This document shows positions 14,306-20,340 of a stretch of 21,156 nucleotides of DNA, piece after piece. The stretch is from a virus. The notes beneath the pieces were generated by a model. It worked only from the letters and a program-made list of their open reading frames with translations, did not search any database and was not told the origin of the DNA. Where the stretch lies: positions 1 through 21,156 of the IMG/VR virus record IMGVR_UViG_3300020162_002836; one strand, given 5' to 3'. How positions within the stretch are numbered: the stretch's first letter is position 1; every line of letters starts with the position of its first letter. Position numbers and translations under genes: made by a program.

Positions 14306-15340
14306 TTATAGATTTTTAAATAATGAGTCGTATTCGTCATCTTCTGAACCACTAGCATTATCAAAGATTGAGGTTTGCGAGCTAGGCTTAGGTTCACTAG
14401 AGAAAACTAATTTCTCTGAAGAATCAGCGGTTGGGTTAGAAGAAGGAGCTGGTGTATTTACGTGTGTATTACCAGATAATTTACTTCTCACTAAGTCATT
14501 CATCTTAGTGTCTTTACTTCTTTCTAGAACCATATTAAGGATCTCCCTTTGTGGAATAGCTGCAACAAGAGCTTCAGCTACTCTATTAAAGTCTTCTTCT
14601 TTCCATTCTTGGTGATAATATTCATCTAGGGTTGGGCTGTGTTTTGTTAAAAACTCAGTGACTAATTTAACTGATTTTTCGTTATTCTCAACAACTACTT
14701 GCTTATCTCCTATTTTAAAAACTAATGGAGTTATTTCGTCCATGAACTTGCACTTACTCCAATCTCTAAATTCTTTAGTCTTTTTACCAACAACACAAAA
14801 GAAGTCTTTACCTTCCAATAGATGATATGGATTTACTTTTTTAGATAGTGACATTCCATCGACTTCTTCAGGATTAACTGCTTGATCAATTAGCATATCA
14901 ATTTGATTTCTAAATTTGAATATTTTAAGATGACCTTCAAGTTCAGGTCGTTGTGGATCTTTTTTAATGTAAACAATAGAATGGTGAGTGTACCATCTAG
15001 AAAAACGAGAATCAATGTCTTTAATTAAATCGGGTTCTTCTTTTCTTAGTGATCTTAAAACTGATTCAAGAGTCCATAGGATCGAAGGTTGGCTAACATT
15101 TGATGGACAATCAATAATCACTGACTCTTTAGTTAGTGGGTTCCAAAATTTAGCGGAGTACTTTGTGTACTTGCTTTTAGTTTTGTCTAATAAGTAAGGC
15201 ACGAATCTGAAAACTGACTTATACGAACCGTTGTGTGCGTTCGGGTCTGGGTCATAAACTTTTTCGTCTACTTTTCTACTGTTCGAGGATGCTTTTTGCT
15301 TAGAAAAAGTATCTTCTGGTAAATCAAAGAAATCTGTCAT
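14306..15340 (-). CDS. 32: Single-stranded DNA-binding protein gp32, apparently without the zinc site
   Basis: This is the T4-type ssDNA-binding protein that coats template DNA and organises the replisome. The 344-aa product has an N-terminal basic segment, an OB-fold core beginning at SVFRFVPYLLDK (about 42-53), and the conserved ENEGK-like region here as KKDPQRPELEGHLKIFKF (126-143). A Ser/Pro/Thr-rich linker (about 285-325) leads to a strongly acidic tail ending in EDDEYDSLFKNL, the protein-interaction tail typical of gp32. T4 gp32 binds zinc through His and a C-x9-C-x2-C cluster; here only isolated Cys residues occur (about 78, 182, 197) and no CxxC, so the zinc finger seems lost. It is the first gene of its unit and lies downstream of a strong terminator. 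Confidence 0.92.
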   Translation of the reverse strand: MTDFFDLPEDTFSKQKASSNSRKVDEKVYDPDPNAHNGSYKSVFRFVPYLLDKTKSKYTKYSAKFWNPLTKESVIIDCPSNVSQPSILWTLESVLRSLRKEEPDLIKDIDSRFSRWYTHHSIVYIKKDPQRPELEGHLKIFKFRNQIDMLIDQAVNPEEVDGMSLSKKVNPYHLLEGKDFFCVVGKKTKEFRDWSKCKFMDEITPLVFKIGDKQVVVENNEKSVKLVTEFLTKHSPTLDEYYHQEWKEEDFNRVAEALVAAIPQREILNMVLERSKDTKMNDLVRSKLSGNTHVNTPAPSSNPTADSSEKLVFSSEPKPSSQTSIFDNASGSEDDEYDSLFKNL

Positions 15341-15408
15341 AGTAATTTTTTTTATGTTTATTTTTATAATTATACTTAGTTTAAGTTAATAGTTTTACAT
15401 AACATACA
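15341..15408 (-). promoter_or_regulatory. Leader region that should carry the gp32 promoter
   Basis: This A/T-rich spacer follows the hairpin terminator and leads into gp32 on the minus strand, so transcription of gp32 and its downstream genes must begin here or read through. A TATAAT word is visible on the minus strand (about 15365-15375) but no convincing upstream partner element. The ribosome-binding segment is purely A/T-rich (AAAAAAAATTACT before ATG), with no Shine-Dalgarno. Confidence 0.3.
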
Positions 15409-15434
15409 AAAAATGCCTCAAAAGAGGCATTTTT
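15409..15434 (-). terminator. Rho-independent terminator after the Hc1-like gene (bidirectional)
   Basis: An 11-bp perfect stem (AAAAATGCCTC / GAGGCATTTTT) closes on an AAAA loop. On the minus strand it lies 20 nt past the stop of the Hc1-like gene and runs straight into a T tract, a classic intrinsic terminator. The A/T arms make it work in either direction. It insulates the gp32 unit from the genes upstream. Confidence 0.9.
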
Positions 15435-15454
15435 ACTAAAATAAAAAAATTAGA

Positions 15455-15727
15455 TTAAGCAGGTGTCTTGGTTGAGTCTACTAGTTGTTGACGTAAGCCT
15501 TTAGCTCCTTCTTGAATCTTAGTCATTTCAGACTTAATTGCTGGATGCTTGATCGCTTTGCGAACATCTTGCATTTTTTTCTTAAGTCGATTACCTGCGC
15601 TTCTAACACCTTTTACGTAAAACTTTTGAGCATCTTCCTCAGCGGATTCGATGATCTCAAGAATTGGTGAAAAGATTGTTGTTTGTGCGTTGATAATATC
15701 AGCTTTTAATTTTTCAAAATCATTCAT
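15455..15727 (-). CDS. Histone H1-like DNA-binding protein (Hc1-type)
   Basis: The 90-aa product contains SAEEDAQKFYVKGVRSAGNR (residues 28-47) followed by LKKKMQDVRKAIKH. This closely parallels the core of Bacteroidota Hc1/histone H1-like proteins, in which SAE-x-DA-x-KFYEKGN-x-AAGTR is followed by a basic helix. The chain is helical and basic in its C-terminal half (many Lys/Arg from 44 to 80), as expected of a small nucleoid or phage-DNA binding protein. It stands as its own unit: 45 nt separate it from the leader-bearing cassette, and it ends at a strong hairpin terminator. It may compact phage DNA, compete with host nucleoid proteins, or be packaged. The family call rests on my memory of the motif. 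Confidence 0.78.
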   Translation of the reverse strand: MNDFEKLKADIINAQTTIFSPILEIIESAEEDAQKFYVKGVRSAGNRLKKKMQDVRKAIKHPAIKSEMTKIQEGAKGLRQQLVDSTKTPA

Positions 15728-15772
15728 AATACTTTATTTTTAATATATCTTACTATGATAAAGAAGATAGTT

Positions 15773-16525
15773 TTAAATAGAATTGATTATATTATCAACG
15801 TTTGATGAAAATTTTGCATTTGGATAAAGCTCGATTGCTTTTTTTACCCAAGAAACCATCGTTTTATTAAATTCAGCTCTACTTATATAGTCAGACTTAA
15901 GAAACGGCTCTAAGTAATCGTAAAACAATTCATCTAATGGTCTGTCTTCTTCTTGTGAACGAGTATACATCCCTACGACATTAGACTCTATCTCTTCAGG
16001 TAGAATAAAATATTTGCTGCTTTTTTTAGAAGCTTTTCTCTCATGTTCAGTAGAAACATGAACATTAGAATGGTCTCTGTTTATACCAGTCTGGTCTAAA
16101 TGATTGGTCTCATGAGCAAGTGCATCAATTAATTTATAGTAAAGTTTAGAATAGCATATAGGTTCAGTGTTAGGATTGATGATTATATGAATTTCTATTT
16201 TAGGTACCAACATATTTGTATGGTTCAGCTTCATTTTAGCATCTAACATATAACCGTTTTCTTCAAAATTTAGTTCTTCCCAAGGAAGACTATTAAAGTG
16301 TGAGTCGTGTTTAGGATTAGAGTCAGTATCTCGTCTAACATAAAGAATTAGATCAAAAATAAAAGGTTTGGTAAACTCCATTCCGCTAAAGACTGTGTAT
16401 TCTCTACTTTTAGACTTTTTAGAATCACGTATCTTATCTATTAACTGATGAGCAGTTGACTTAATAAACTGAAGTTCAGCGTCTTCGCTTTCATTAATGA
16501 ACTCTATGAATGACATCGCTTTCAT
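15773..16525 (-). CDS. Putative head-packaged zincin metalloprotease with capsid-targeting leader (250 aa)
   Basis: Residues 138-142 read HETNH within LIDALAHETNHLDQ, a HExxH zinc-protease motif on a helix. Downstream, LPEEIESNVVGMYTRSQ (175-191) offers E178/E180 as a third zinc ligand, the arrangement seen in several small phage and bacterial zincins. The beta-strand segment PKIEIHIIIN (108-117) before the helix also fits a zincin fold. The N-terminus MKAMSFIEFINE resembles the T4 internal-protein leader (for example MKTYQEFIAE). It ends in I-N-E, the (I/L)-x-E pattern cut by the gp21 prohead protease. I infer an internal head protein injected with the DNA. The substrate is unknown. The start overlaps the preceding gene as ATGA; a second ATG lies three codons later. 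Confidence 0.82.
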   Translation of the reverse strand: MKAMSFIEFINESEDAELQFIKSTAHQLIDKIRDSKKSKSREYTVFSGMEFTKPFIFDLILYVRRDTDSNPKHDSHFNSLPWEELNFEENGYMLDAKMKLNHTNMLVPKIEIHIIINPNTEPICYSKLYYKLIDALAHETNHLDQTGINRDHSNVHVSTEHERKASKKSSKYFILPEEIESNVVGMYTRSQEEDRPLDELFYDYLEPFLKSDYISRAEFNKTMVSWVKKAIELYPNAKFSSNVDNIINSI

Positions 16526-17013
16526 TTTTTGAACCTAACAAAAGTAACATTGATTGCATTAGTAGTAGGTTCACCGTCTTGTGTAAATACTACCTCTATT
16601 GGAGTATCTTTCTTTCCAAAAACATCAGTAGTTACTGCATTTTTTAATTTTTCTATAAAAGTCATGTCTGAATCAGAGATATTTGAACGAGTGCCTTTTA
16701 TTATGTTTATTAGGTTTTTTTTCTTTATTTCAAGATCTGGGTCAGTGTGTTTTTGTTTGTCGGTAGAAGTAACATTTGATTTTACCCAAGTATCTAAGTC
16801 AACTTCGGTAGTAGAAAAAGTATTATACTCAATAACTACGCTTCCGTCTGGGTATTTTCTACGACGTACTCCTTCATCACTACTGTCTCCAATAAAGGTA
16901 AATAAGTATCTCTTAGCTGGAGCAGGAGTAGCACCTGGAGCACCTGGATCTCCAGGCATAGCTGGAATTTCTTGTTCTACTAAATATCGGGTATATGTCT
17001 TTAAATACTTCAT
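16522..17013 (-). CDS. Putative internal head protein with capsid-targeting leader and Gly/Pro/Ala linker (163 aa)
   Basis: The function is not recognised. The N-terminus MKYLKTYTRYLVE carries the aromatic/hydrophobic leader pattern and ends in L-V-E at residue 13, a candidate prohead protease site. A Gly/Pro/Ala-rich stretch follows (about residues 16-33, with collagen-like PGDPGAPG spacing). Then comes a mixed alpha/beta domain with strands YLFTFIGDS, GSVVIEYNTFSTTEVDLD and PIEVVFTQDG, ending NAINVTFVRFKK. After cleavage the mature protein would start at QEIPAMPG. It is coupled by ATGA overlaps to the gene on each side, so the three products are likely made together late in infection. A long frame on the opposite strand over the same bases is a shadow. 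Confidence 0.75.
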   Translation of the reverse strand: MKYLKTYTRYLVEQEIPAMPGDPGAPGATPAPAKRYLFTFIGDSSDEGVRRRKYPDGSVVIEYNTFSTTEVDLDTWVKSNVTSTDKQKHTDPDLEIKKKNLINIIKGTRSNISDSDMTFIEKLKNAVTTDVFGKKDTPIEVVFTQDGEPTTNAINVTFVRFKK

Positions 17014-17261
17014 TTCTTGCTAGCAAAATTGCCGTAATTTTTAAACATGTTGCGATTGATCATTTTAGGTTTAGCTTCTTCGTATTTAGAATTTACCATA
17101 AGACCTATTACTACACTATCGTTTTTTTCTATGGTTTTATATCTGATTCCTCTATATAAGAACTCATCATCGTCTTTCAACCTATCGAATTCCTTATCCA
17201 TTTGTTTAACAAATTCTGGATCTCTATTTTCAAATATAAATTCGCTAAAACTAGGAAGCAT
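17010..17261 (-). CDS. Putative internal head protein with capsid-targeting leader (83 aa), first of the cassette
   Basis: The N-terminus MLPSFSEFIFE has the SF-x-EFI-x-E pattern of T4-like capsid-targeting sequences, with a candidate cleavage after I-F-E (residue 11). The mature part is small, charged and probably alpha/beta: FVKQMDKEFDRLKDDDEF, then RGIRYKTIEKNDSVVIGLMVN, and a basic tail (KPKMINRNMFKNYGNFASKK). No known domain was recognised. It starts 14 nt after the conserved late-promoter word at 17276-17287 and its stop overlaps the next gene as ATGA. The small size and basic tail would fit a DNA-associated internal protein, but this is inference. Confidence 0.72.
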   Translation of the reverse strand: MLPSFSEFIFENRDPEFVKQMDKEFDRLKDDDEFLYRGIRYKTIEKNDSVVIGLMVNSKYEEAKPKMINRNMFKNYGNFASKK

Positions 17262-17275
17262 GGCAAACGGTTTTT

Positions 17276-17287
17276 ATTATTTATCTA
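17276..17287 (-). promoter_or_regulatory. Putative late promoter (TAGATAAATAAT) for the internal-protein cassette
   Basis: On the minus strand these 12 bases are identical to those at 8426-8437 upstream of the tail sheath gene, and again contain GATAAATA. They end 14 nt before the ATG at 17261. An A-rich tract (AAAAA) follows shortly after in both copies. The cassette is therefore predicted to be transcribed late, separately from the nrd genes upstream. Confidence 0.62.
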
Positions 17288-17309
17288 AAAGAGATATAGA
17301 ATATACTCT
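17287..17309 (-). terminator. Possible weak terminator after nrdA
   Basis: On the minus strand AGAGTATA, a TTC loop and TATATCTCT can pair with one bulged base, and the hairpin runs into TTTT. It lies 47 nt past the nrdA stop and directly before the late promoter word. It is A/U-rich and short, so its strength is doubtful. Its position between early-type and late-type genes is what makes it worth noting. Confidence 0.35.
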
Positions 17310-17356
17310 ATTTAGGAAGCCATCTTAAATATTCGCGTGATGTATTAGCTGAGCGA

Positions 17357-19162
17357 CTACCCGTCGCAAGATAAGCAGTCAATGGTAGCACGAGCAGCAA
17401 TGTCTCCTCTAAGTACTGATTCTGTTCTCATGTAGTATAGTGTCTTAACTCCTAAGTTATATGCTTCGAGATGAACCTGATTAATAAATTTAGGCTCAGC
17501 TTCAGTTGGAAAAGCTAAGTTTAAGGAAACTGCCTGATCAATATATTGCTGTCTGATTCCAGCCTGTCTCACTAATTCAAGTTGATTGATCTCCTTAAAG
17601 GTAAGATATACGTTTTTAAGTTGAATATAATTATCTTGTTCAATAAGAGTAAGCTTTGCTCGTTTAGAAGAAGTTATTGGATTTGATGTTTCTCCAAGTT
17701 TAACCCAATAGTTATCTAAGCAGTCTAGTCCTTGAACAGAGCCTCCATCTTGTAATATCTGGTTCCAAGTATCATCAGTGTTATATCCAATTTTATCTAA
17801 AACCTTTTCTAGAGTAGGGTTCTTACGAATAAAAGTTCCTTTAGCAGTCTGTTCGGTAAAAACGTTTGCTGCCCACGGTTCAATACCAGCAGAAACATTA
17901 CCTGCAAGCTTTGAATTTGAAACAGTTGGTGCAATTGCTCTTAAGTGAGTGTTTCTCATTCCTGTACCAGCGCACCATAAAGGCTCTCCTAATTCTCTTG
18001 CCATATCTCTAGACGCTTGTTCACTCTCAATTTTTAATTGCGAAAATATCTTTCTTGTCTCAAACTGGGCAGTTAATGAATCAAATGGGATATTTTTGTT
18101 TTGTAGATAAGTATGCCAGCCCAAGACTCCTAAGCCTAGTGCTCTACCTTTTTGAGCAGATCTGACTGCATTATCAAATCCTCTCATGTATTTTGCTCTT
18201 TGAATAAACTCATCAAGAACTCCATCTAAAAACCAAGTAGCTGTGTAAATCAGGTCAGAATCTTTCCACTCCTCATATCTTGCAAGGTTTAGGGAGGAAA
18301 GACAGCAGACAAATGAGTGGTTTTCATCAGTATGTAGGGTGATTTCACTGCAGATATTTGTCATATACACCTTAAGTCCATTCTTCTTATATGCTTCTGG
18401 ATTCTGGCGGTTAATGTTACCTTTATACATGATATATGGTTCTCCAGTAGACTTTCTTTTCTTAAGGACTGCTGTCCAGCGTCTTCGGGCTTCTTTGTCA
18501 CCTTGATCCAATCTATTCATGAAATCGTCAGAAACTACGACACATTGGTGAAGGCTTAAGCACTGACGATTCATATCTCCTCGTGGCTCTCTGATCTCTA
18601 ACCAGTCCCAAAAGTCTCCATGTTCAATATCAATATTAACTGATGCAGCTCCTCTTCTGACTGAGCCTTGATTTGTAGCAAGAACAGCTGAATCATATAT
18701 CTTGCAGAATGGAACTACTCCATCTGATGTTCCATTTTGTGAAATTACTGTACCTGCGGGTCTGATTTGATTTACTCCTATTCCTACTCCTCCGCCATGT
18801 TTAGCAAGAAGCATCATTTCTAGATTCTTACTACCTATATCTACTATTGAGTCAGCCACGTCTATTCCAAAACATGAAATAGGTAGACCACGCTCAGTGC
18901 CGGTGTTTGAGAAAACAGGTGTTGCTAAGTTTAACCAACCTTTCCACATATAATCAAAAAACTTTGAAGCTAATTCTGGTTTTTTAAGTCGCTTAGCTAC
19001 AGTAGTAGCAACTCGCCAATAAGCGTCCTTTGGAGTCTCACCTTCAAGTAAGTATCCTCTAGAAACGGTTTTGACGTAAACTTCAGTATTTGCCCAAACT
19101 GGGAAGTGTACACCTATTTCCCATCCTAAATGTTCTCCTTGATTAATCTCTGTGTCTTCCAT
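17357..19162 (-). CDS. nrdA: Ribonucleoside-diphosphate reductase, large subunit (class I, NrdA)
   Basis: This is the catalytic R1 subunit, which reduces ribonucleotides to deoxyribonucleotides for phage DNA synthesis. The 601-aa product lacks the N-terminal ATP-cone regulatory domain of longer NrdA proteins. Active-site residues are in place: C97 in PISCFGID, the N269/C271/E273 set in MTNICSEI, and C286 or C287 in SFVCCLSSLNL as the partner of C97. The radical-transfer tyrosines Y576/Y577 lie in TLYYMRTES, and the C-terminal redox pair is CLSC (596-599). The HGGGVGIG and RRGAASVNIDIEHGDFWDWLEIR segments are also typical. It lies 21 nt downstream of nrdB, the reverse of the T4 order. Without the ATP cone, overall activity control by dATP is not expected. 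Confidence 0.95.
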   Translation of the reverse strand: MEDTEINQGEHLGWEIGVHFPVWANTEVYVKTVSRGYLLEGETPKDAYWRVATTVAKRLKKPELASKFFDYMWKGWLNLATPVFSNTGTERGLPISCFGIDVADSIVDIGSKNLEMMLLAKHGGGVGIGVNQIRPAGTVISQNGTSDGVVPFCKIYDSAVLATNQGSVRRGAASVNIDIEHGDFWDWLEIREPRGDMNRQCLSLHQCVVVSDDFMNRLDQGDKEARRRWTAVLKKRKSTGEPYIMYKGNINRQNPEAYKKNGLKVYMTNICSEITLHTDENHSFVCCLSSLNLARYEEWKDSDLIYTATWFLDGVLDEFIQRAKYMRGFDNAVRSAQKGRALGLGVLGWHTYLQNKNIPFDSLTAQFETRKIFSQLKIESEQASRDMARELGEPLWCAGTGMRNTHLRAIAPTVSNSKLAGNVSAGIEPWAANVFTEQTAKGTFIRKNPTLEKVLDKIGYNTDDTWNQILQDGGSVQGLDCLDNYWVKLGETSNPITSSKRAKLTLIEQDNYIQLKNVYLTFKEINQLELVRQAGIRQQYIDQAVSLNLAFPTEAEPKFINQVHLEAYNLGVKTLYYMRTESVLRGDIAARATIDCLSCDG

Positions 19163-19183
19163 TTTATTTTCTTTAATTTGATT

Positions 19184-20191
19184 TTAACTAAATAATGAGT
19201 CCTCGTCCCAGTTTTCGTTTTCTCCTGCCTTTGCATAGTCAGTAGATCTAATTGCAAAGAAATCAGTATGTGTGTGTCCACCAGTAAGATGATAAAACCA
19301 GTCTAAGTTAGATGCAGCAGCCTCATCATAATCGAATATTGATTCATATCCTAATTCTACAAGCTTCTCATTTGCTCTCTTCTTGATAAACTCCTTTAAA
19401 TCAGTGGCTGTTAGGTTTTCAAGGTCTCCCATTTCAAACATTTTATCAATGAATTTAAGTTCCATTTCCACGATTAACGCAGCTGCTTCTTCTACTTGAA
19501 CTCTAACACTACTTCCTAGTTCTGGAAAATCTTCGCACATGTGTCTAAAGAGTTGGCAACCCATCTTTGAGTGTAAAGATTCGTCTCGAACTGACCATTT
19601 CATCTGTTGACCTACGCCTTTAAGTAAGTTTCTCATTTGAAAAGAATAAAGAACTGCAAATGATGAATAGAGTGATACACCCTCAGCAAATGCGGAAAAT
19701 ATAGCTAGTGATCGTGCAACATCCTTGCGCGCATCAGTTGACTTTGCAAGATCTTCATGGGTATAATCGTTAGTTGTTTTTACTAGGAATTCAAATTTTT
19801 CAGCAATAGTAGGCTCATGTAAGAAAGCTTTGAAATCTTCAAGGCCTAGGGTCTCGTTAAGATATGAGTATGCAGTTGCATGGATTGTTTCTTGTGAACC
19901 AAACATCATTGCCATTTGTCTTATTTCGTGTTTAGGAAACCACTTAGTAACTAGACCCGTCCAGTAATCTGAGACTGCACATTCAGTTTGAGCAAAACCC
20001 AATAAAATATTCCCAACTAGGTTTTTTTCAGCTAGTGTTAATTTTTCATGCCAGTCCTTAACATCTCCTTGCATAGAGATCTCCGTATGTAACCAAAAAG
20101 CTTGTGCTTGTTTTAACCAGCCTTCAGTATAGTATACTGGGTATTCAAAAGGCTTATACTCAATTCTTTCTTGGAACATTTTTGATGACAT
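19184..20191 (-). CDS. nrdB: Ribonucleoside-diphosphate reductase, small subunit (class I, NrdB)
   Basis: This ferritin-fold R2 subunit generates the radical used by NrdA. The 335-aa sequence shows the metal and radical residues: E101 and H104 in QETIHATAY with the candidate radical tyrosine Y108, E170 in FAEGVSLYSSF, and E204/H207 in RDESLHSKM. The first ligand position falls in FAQTEC, where I read E70; in class Ia and Ib proteins this is usually Asp (for example QTD), while Glu at this place is known from class Ic. The C-terminus ends NWDEDSLFS, an acidic tail of the kind that docks on NrdA. The leader is A-rich (AAAAAAAATAATAACT before ATG). It is the first gene of the nrd unit. Confidence 0.95.
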   Translation of the reverse strand: MSSKMFQERIEYKPFEYPVYYTEGWLKQAQAFWLHTEISMQGDVKDWHEKLTLAEKNLVGNILLGFAQTECAVSDYWTGLVTKWFPKHEIRQMAMMFGSQETIHATAYSYLNETLGLEDFKAFLHEPTIAEKFEFLVKTTNDYTHEDLAKSTDARKDVARSLAIFSAFAEGVSLYSSFAVLYSFQMRNLLKGVGQQMKWSVRDESLHSKMGCQLFRHMCEDFPELGSSVRVQVEEAAALIVEMELKFIDKMFEMGDLENLTATDLKEFIKKRANEKLVELGYESIFDYDEAAASNLDWFYHLTGGHTHTDFFAIRSTDYAKAGENENWDEDSLFS

Positions 20192-20340
20192 AGTTATTAT
20201 TTTTTTTAGACAGCACAGCTTTACTATTAGTTATGCTAATTGTTATATTTTTTTATAAGAATTAATCGTTAGATTGATAACTGAATTAAATTCTAAGTTA
20301 TTTATTTGAGCTAAATTGTAGATGGTCGTAAGTTTAAAAA
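20192..20340. other. Intergenic region between the S1-domain gene and nrdB
   Basis: This 149-bp A/T-rich spacer has no ORF. It should hold the end of the S1-domain gene's transcript and the nrdB promoter. A weak inverted repeat (20279-20299, AACTGAATT with bulged AATTC/AGTT partner) has no proper loop or clear T tract on the minus strand. An AATAAATA word (minus strand, near 20299-20306) resembles the late motif with one change but is about 100 nt from nrdB. No confident promoter is seen. Confidence 0.4.

Noticed and set aside
14244-14615. 123-aa plus-strand frame over gp32 and the 95-aa gene
   Set aside because: It is antisense to gp32's Ser-rich linker and tail, which readily produce long open shadow frames.
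16912-16966. Collagen-like Gly-Pro repeat in the 163-aa protein
   Set aside because: Only a few triplets are present, too short for a collagen helix; it is better read as a flexible linker after the leader.
16529-17023. 164-aa open frame on the plus strand
   Set aside because: It lies wholly antisense to the coupled 163-aa gene, whose leader and ATGA overlaps support it; the plus-strand frame has no neighbours, leader or recognisable domain.
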